Shown one piece after another: positions 24,815 to 28,739 of a stretch of DNA of 28,739 nucleotides (within the stretch, counting starts at the first letter, position 1; every line of letters starts with the position of its first letter). Location: NCBI GenBank assembly GCA_964595945.1, contig CAZQSL010000041.1:1-28739 (forward strand). Reading direction: 5' to 3'. The DNA comes from CAZQSL01 sp964595945. Lineage in GTDB: Bacteria > UBP15 > UBA6099 > JAJRTR01. The notes beneath the pieces were generated by a model. The model was given only the letters and a program-made list of their open reading frames with translations. It was not told the origin of the DNA and ran no database searches. Position numbers and translations under genes: made by a program.

Positions 24815-25347
24815 TCCGCAAACATCAGAATCCAACCGCAGAAATATCCGAAATCGTCAAAACGCTCAAAAGCGTATCCATCTTCAAAACATTCGCTTCC
24901 AGCGATGACGAACTCGAACGAATAGCAAAAATTCTCACGCGCAAAACTGTAAAGAAAGGCGATCTCGTAATCAGGGAAGGAGACGAAGGTAACACTCTGT
25001 TCATCATGCAGCGCGGAGCCGTCAGTATCCTCAAAAACACTCTCGAAGACGAACAGTACACAATCGTACGCCTCGAATCCAAAGACAACATGGTACTCTT
25101 TTTCGGCGAACTCGCACTACTCGACAACGATCGCCGCTCAGCATCAATATTCGCCGAATCCGACTGCGAATTCCTCGTGCTTACCCGCGAAGACTTCGTC
25201 GAACTCGGCGACCACTACCCCCACCTCTGCCTGCCCATCACACGCGAAATATCAAAAATCCTCGCCACAAGACTGCGACGCGCCAACTCCGACATCATCA
25301 CACTCTTCGAAGCCCTGGTCGAAGAAGTATCCTCCACTGCCGAATAA
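24811..25347 (+). CDS. Soluble cyclic-nucleotide-binding domain protein
   Basis: A 178-aa protein holding one CRP/CNBD-type beta-roll: KGDLVIREGDEGNTLFIMQRGAVSIL followed by the phosphate-binding cassette FFGELALLDNDRRSASIFAESDCEFLVL (about 96-125), whose Arg and Glu are the usual ligand-binding residues. There is no helix-turn-helix, so it is not a transcription factor of the CRP kind. An N-terminal helix (10-30) and a C-terminal helical tail flank the roll. It overlaps the K+ channel gene by 4 bp (ATGA), which suggests it is a dedicated regulatory partner that lets cAMP or cGMP control the channel in trans. That link is an inference from coupling. Confidence 0.88.
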   Translation: MIRKHQNPTAEISEIVKTLKSVSIFKTFASSDDELERIAKILTRKTVKKGDLVIREGDEGNTLFIMQRGAVSILKNTLEDEQYTIVRLESKDNMVLFFGELALLDNDRRSASIFAESDCEFLVLTREDFVELGDHYPHLCLPITREISKILATRLRRANSDIITLFEALVEEVSSTAE

Positions 25348-25409
25348 TCCAGTGCGCCATCGCAAATCAGTTGCCACACCGCATTTCTGCCACTCCCTTT
25401 TTTTTTATA

Positions 25410-25438
25410 TTGACACGACTATTCGACTATCATATATT
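25410..25438 (+). promoter_or_regulatory. Strong sigma-70 promoter of the MshEN-CheX gene
   Basis: TTGACA (25410-25415), 17 bp, TATATT (25433-25438): a perfect -35 and a 5-of-6 -10. Predicted start is near 25445. A second TATAAT lies at 25443-25448. GGAG at 25491-25494 precedes ATG 25503. Confidence 0.75.
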
Positions 25439-25502
25439 CAGATATAATATTTGAGCTGCAAGAAGTTGCGGTTAACGACGCACCAATTATGGAGATAGCG
25501 AT

Positions 25503-26378
25503 ATGTCCGCCGTCACCCCCAAATTTTTCGGACAATACCTGCTCGAAAAAGGCATCCTTTCCAAAGACCAGCTCATCGATGCCATCAATTACCAAAAATC
25601 GAAAATCCTCAAACTCGGTGAAATTGCCGTCAACTGTGGATACATCACACCCGCACAGGCAGACAAAATCAACACCGAACAACAGCGCACGGACATGAGA
25701 TTCGGCGACCTCGCCATCAACATGGGATTCCTCAACGAAAAGCAGGTCGAAGAAATCTTCACCATTCAGAAAAACAATCACATCTATCTCGGCGAAGCCA
25801 TCGTCGCGTGCGGGCATCTCGACGCCGCCACAGCGGACGCAGAACTCGCCCTTTTCAAAAAAGAGCAGGAAGCCGTCCCCCCCATCAACGTACAGATCGT
25901 CGAAAATATCCCCGAAAAACAGCTCATCGAAGTCGCAGCGGACCTTACCGAAAAAATCATGCGCCGCGTCGGAGACCTCATGAGCAAATCCGGCAGCATC
26001 GTACAGTCCGCCCCGGAGATCAACAACCTCGGCGCAGCCTCCATATTGGTCTTCGAAGGCGAAATTGACGCACGATACATCCTTAATCTCTCGTGGGAAG
26101 TCGGCCACCAAATCGCCAAACGCATCTTCAAAAAAGACACCCTCGGCTTCGACAGGGACCTCATCGTCGACACCGCTTCAGAATTTGTCAATGTCGTCTG
26201 TGGCAATGTCCGCTCCAAAATGCTCGAACTCGGCAAACCGCTCGAAATCATCCCCCCGCAAAGCTTCTCCGAAGACGGGTCGCCCGCTCTTACCATCGAC
26301 GAAGGCGAAACCGCAACGATCATTCCATACAATACACCGATCGGCAATTTCGAAATCATCATTCTCACAAAAGACTGA
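25503..26378 (+). CDS. Fusion of four MshEN-type repeats with a CheX-like phosphatase domain
   Basis: A 291-aa protein. Residues 8-121 are four copies of the MshEN/T2SSE-N half-motif (LGExxxxxGxxxxxxxxxAxxxQ-like). The first Gly falls at 10, 39, 68 and 97 and the second at 17, 46, 75 and 104: an exact 29-residue period, the published 24+5 spacing of MshEN motifs, equal to two tandem MshEN domains. MshEN domains bind cyclic di-GMP in MshE-type ATPases. Residues about 130-291 are a CheX/CheC-type domain with the D-x3-E-x2-N signature at Asp223, Glu227 and Asn230 (DTASEFVNVVCGN). It is cytoplasmic. It has its own strong promoter and precedes a CheY by 49 bp, its likely substrate. The usual Arg at the motif start is mostly replaced here by Phe, Lys or Tyr, so ligand binding needs testing. 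Confidence 0.85.
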   Translation: MSAVTPKFFGQYLLEKGILSKDQLIDAINYQKSKILKLGEIAVNCGYITPAQADKINTEQQRTDMRFGDLAINMGFLNEKQVEEIFTIQKNNHIYLGEAIVACGHLDAATADAELALFKKEQEAVPPINVQIVENIPEKQLIEVAADLTEKIMRRVGDLMSKSGSIVQSAPEINNLGAASILVFEGEIDARYILNLSWEVGHQIAKRIFKKDTLGFDRDLIVDTASEFVNVVCGNVRSKMLELGKPLEIIPPQSFSEDGSPALTIDEGETATIIPYNTPIGNFEIIILTKD

Positions 26379-26427
26379 TAGCCTTTCGAGACAACACCAA
26401 TCACCACAACGCCGGAAGGATAACGCA

Positions 26428-26811
26428 ATGAGCGAAACAAAAACAATTCTTATCGCAGACGACAGCCGAGTCGCCGCGCACCTGCTGTCAGAAATAGTCG
26501 AAAGCATAGATACGTGCGAAGTCATCGGCAACGCTACATCGGGCGAAGCTGCCATCGAAATGTACAACAACCTCAAACCCGATCTCGTCACGATGGACCT
26601 CTCCATGCCAGGCATAGGCGGCATGGAAGCGATCCGCCGCATCATCGCTGACGATCCGGACGCGAAAATTGTCGTTGTCTCATCATTGGGCGGCGCACAG
26701 GACAAACTCCTCGAAGCCCTCGAAGCCGGCGCGCTCAGCGTCGTTTCCAAGCCCTTCGACGAGGACAAGGCCATCAGCGTCTTCAAAAAACTGCTCGGCA
26801 TCAAAAGCTGA
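26428..26811 (+). CDS. cheY: CheY-like receiver protein
   Basis: A 127-aa receiver: Asp11/Asp12 (IADDSRVAA), phospho-acceptor Asp57 in VTMDLSMPGIGG, Ser85 at the switch Thr/Ser position (VVVSSLGG) and Lys108 in VSKPF. The MDG that usually follows is changed to IGG. ATG 26428 has GGAAGGA at 26413-26419. It lies directly after the MshEN-CheX gene and closely resembles the receiver fused to FapA, so this pair is probably a phosphatase and its CheY target, separate from the main che cluster. The output is unknown. Confidence 0.93.
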   Translation: MSETKTILIADDSRVAAHLLSEIVESIDTCEVIGNATSGEAAIEMYNNLKPDLVTMDLSMPGIGGMEAIRRIIADDPDAKIVVVSSLGGAQDKLLEALEAGALSVVSKPFDEDKAISVFKKLLGIKS

Positions 26812-26897
26812 CGGGCAGGACGCGCTTCCCCCCTGTGGTACTGCGTGGCATCCCGCTCTCATCGTTCAAGCCTGGCGCACTCGTTAAGGGGGCGGTT

Positions 26898-27881
26898 ATG
26901 CAACAGCGGCTGATCATTGCTCTCCTCGCCATTACGCTTATATTCGCCAGTACTGGCACATACGCTCTTCACCAGCAACATTCAGGCCAGTCCAGAGACT
27001 TTGCCATCATTGACCAGATTCACCCCGAATTTGCCCGGAAAATCGAAATCGCGCTCTATAAGGATCAGGACCGTGCCACAAATGCCGCGCGTCTCCTGAA
27101 ACTGATCCAGATATGGCTCTCAAACAACCAGTACCCCGACATCACTCACTTTCTTGACATCGTAACGCTTCAGGATGCCGAAACAATTGTTTCCTGTATC
27201 GAAAAAGCTTCGGACACACTGCCGCCGACATCCAGCAAATACATCCCCATCATCATACCAGAGCCCGAGCTTGCCACACCACTGATACTTCCCTTTTCTG
27301 GCGAGTCCACTGTCGTTCAGGGCATTCGGGGCAAAATCTCCCATTTCCCGGGCTCATCAAACGAATATGCCTGGGATTTTTCCATCATGAAAAACGGTGT
27401 GCTCTCACACGGCAACGCCGGCAGAAACAAAAACTATTTCTCATGGCATCAGCCCATCATCGCAGCCGCTGACGGCACAGTGGTCAAAGTCGTCGACGGC
27501 AACGAAGACCATCCCCCTATGACAACAAAACTCAACGATGCCAACTATGTCCTCATCCAGCACGATACCGGCGTCATTTCCAACTATCATCACATTTCCA
27601 AAAATACGATCACCGTGGCTGCCGGCCAAAAGGTATCTGCCGGCGACATTATCGGACTGATCGGCGATTCTGGCATATCCATGTTTCCACATCTTCACTT
27701 TCAACTCGAAAAGCATAGCGGAGACAAACGAATAACCGTCCAGTCTTTTTTCGCCTGCTATTTCGCAAAACTCCCGAACGAAAAAAGCTGGCGCCTCGCT
27801 GTCAATTCCATTCCTGTCGAACACGAATACGTCATCAATGTGTCAGACTACGTAGCTCTGATGACTGGCACGGACATGTAA
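26898..27881 (+). CDS. Exported M23-family metallopeptidase (LytM-like)
   Basis: A 327-aa protein with an N-terminal hydrophobic segment (about 4-25), a signal peptide or anchor. Residues about 30-125 are helical and unassigned. The C-terminal half is an M23 endopeptidase fold: NEYAWDF (Asp ligand, with a nearby His in the preceding SHFPG segment as in the variant subfamily), AADGTVVKVVDG, ISNYHHISKNT, AGDIIGLIGDSG and the HLHFQLE zinc motif. Such enzymes cut cell-wall peptide cross-links or act as adaptors for amidases, in the periplasm. ATG 26898 is chosen because GGGGG (26888-26892) precedes it; an upstream in-frame GTG/ATG would give an odd N-terminus before the signal peptide. Same strand as cheY, 86 bp downstream; no clear link. 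Confidence 0.87.
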   Translation: MQQRLIIALLAITLIFASTGTYALHQQHSGQSRDFAIIDQIHPEFARKIEIALYKDQDRATNAARLLKLIQIWLSNNQYPDITHFLDIVTLQDAETIVSCIEKASDTLPPTSSKYIPIIIPEPELATPLILPFSGESTVVQGIRGKISHFPGSSNEYAWDFSIMKNGVLSHGNAGRNKNYFSWHQPIIAAADGTVVKVVDGNEDHPPMTTKLNDANYVLIQHDTGVISNYHHISKNTITVAAGQKVSAGDIIGLIGDSGISMFPHLHFQLEKHSGDKRITVQSFFACYFAKLPNEKSWRLAVNSIPVEHEYVINVSDYVALMTGTDM

Positions 27882-28100
27882 CACCAGGGCACCCTGTTTT
27901 TCTGTCTTTCCTCACATATTACAACTACTCCATACAGGAAGTCGATCGCGCAACAGGTTCCTTGCCATGCGGGATTACGGCATAATGTGATTTAGCAACA
28001 TTGCCCTCATAAACACATGCAAGTGCCTGTGGCTAATTACACATCATAGTTCATACAAAGCCTGATCCAGTAAATCGAAGACCGGCTCGATGCAATTGGG

Positions 28101-28123
28101 AATCCACGAATGATCCCTGGATT
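28101..28123 (-). terminator. Weak hairpin past the 3' end of the minus-strand glycosidase
   Basis: AATCCA (28101-28106) and TGGATT (28118-28123) form a 6-bp stem with an 11-base loop. It lacks a T-tract in either direction, so it is a poor terminator candidate between the two convergent genes. Confidence 0.25.
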
Positions 28124-28145
28124 ATAAGCGATCAGTAGCGAGCAG

Positions 28146-28739
28146 CTATTTCTTGTCTTTTCTTTTCGGAACCGGTTTTGCGCTTTTCTTTGTGTCTTTT
28201 TTCGTTGTCTTATTCATTTCAGCCTGTAAAGCGGCTTCTTTTTCGGCGGCTTCGCGGGCCCGCTTTCTGCATTCGTTTTCGGGCGGTGGCGTGAGAGTGA
28301 CCCCGGCAGCGGGAAGTATGACGGCGCGGGCTCCGGCTCTGACGGTGAACTTCCGAGTGCCGTCCACAACGATGAAACTTTTGCTGCCTTTCTGGGTGAT
28401 AGTGATCTGATGGCCTCTGATGGCGAGATTTTTCAGGGTAATTCTCCGGTTTTTGCCGAATGGCCTGGGAGTGACGGAAATTTCGCCCATGACATTGACA
28501 TCGACGCCGAAGATGCCGGTGATGATTGTCTGGGCAATGGCAAGGCCGCTTGCCGTAGGCATGCCTCCTTCATATTCTGACCCTCCGACCTGACGCTCTG
28601 ACGAGATATACTCTGGCAGATATGCGAAACTGCCGCCCCACCATTTTATGCGGTCAAGCAGTGCGAATGCTTTCACCGTCTGCCCTGCGTCCGTGAGGAT
28701 GTCTATGGCGCGAGCTACGTCCGACACTCGCTGGAACAT
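28146..28739 (-). CDS. C-terminal part of a probable glycoside hydrolase (six-hairpin type), 5' end cut off
   Basis: The minus-strand frame runs from the right edge to TAG at 28148-28146 (about 197 codons). It begins inside an (alpha/alpha)6-barrel-like segment, ending in WWGGSFAYLPEYIS and a GGSEYEGGMPTASGLAIAQTIITGIFGVD stretch, followed by a beta-rich module (VMGEISVTPRPFGKNRRITLKNL...). This arrangement is typical of the end of glycoside hydrolases or glycan phosphorylases with a C-terminal beta domain, but the exact family cannot be named from the tail. The last 45 or so residues are Lys/Ala/Glu-rich. The ATG-like codon at the window edge is not evidence of the true start. It is convergent with the M23 gene. 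Confidence 0.6.
   Translation of the reverse strand: MFQRVSDVARAIDILTDAGQTVKAFALLDRIKWWGGSFAYLPEYISSERQVGGSEYEGGMPTASGLAIAQTIITGIFGVDVNVMGEISVTPRPFGKNRRITLKNLAIRGHQITITQKGSKSFIVVDGTRKFTVRAGARAVILPAAGVTLTPPPENECRKRAREAAEKEAALQAEMNKTTKKDTKKSAKPVPKRKDKK

Noticed and set aside
28153..28410. Plus-strand 85-codon open frame at the right end
   Set aside because: Antisense to the glycoside hydrolase tail, whose Lys-rich coding and stop explain the sequence.
1..28739. CRISPR arrays, tRNA/rRNA genes, insertion sequences
   Set aside because: No regularly spaced direct repeats, no cloverleaf-like or rRNA sequence, and no transposase or integrase reading frame was seen.

Overview
The window is a mid-GC bacterial chromosome segment with double-membrane-type features: a sigma-54 promoter, an ECF sigma factor, an exported M23 peptidase, FapA/DUF342, and a CheD/CheX-type chemosensory system. 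There is no 16S rRNA or other phylogenetic marker, so the phylum cannot be fixed. The gene style (CheX rather than CheZ, a DUF342 protein inside the che cluster, a bacteriohemerythrin) would fit spirochaetes, delta-proteobacteria-like lineages, Lentisphaerota or candidate phyla. No tRNA, rRNA, CRISPR array or complete mobile element is visible.

Layout. Positions 1-985 (minus strand) hold a truncated GT4 glycosyltransferase. An AT-rich regulatory region follows, with a cluster of TGAGACA/TGTCTCA motifs and a consensus-grade sigma-54 promoter. It drives a small 78-aa protein and an ECF sigma factor (1898-2751), closed by a clear terminator. Next come a lipid-kinase-like gene, a secreted PHP-domain protein (3140-5239) and a YtcJ-like amidohydrolase (5496-7145).

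The core, 7569-20862, is a large chemosensory cluster: bacteriohemerythrin, a CheA whose domains are in permuted order (P3-P4-P5-P1-P2), a receiver protein, a second CheA (two Hpt domains plus an MshEN-like module), cheR, cheD, cheY, a CheX-type phosphatase, cheB, a receiver-histidine kinase hybrid, a FapA-receiver fusion preceded by a sigma-28-like promoter, and another CheX. No MCP and no stand-alone CheW are present, so receptors must be encoded elsewhere.

Downstream are aguB-aguA (agmatine to putrescine), a two-TM K+ channel with an RCK domain translationally coupled to a separate cyclic-nucleotide-binding protein, then an unusual protein with four exact 29-residue MshEN-type repeats fused to a CheX phosphatase domain, followed by a CheY. 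An exported M23 peptidase and, on the minus strand at the right edge, a truncated probable glycoside hydrolase complete the window.

Most notable inference: MshEN modules (a known cyclic-di-GMP-binding fold in type II secretion and pilus ATPases) appear in both a CheA kinase and a CheX phosphatase. This suggests a chemosensory pathway whose phosphorylation and dephosphorylation arms could both be read by a nucleotide second messenger. That is a prediction from sequence motifs only.
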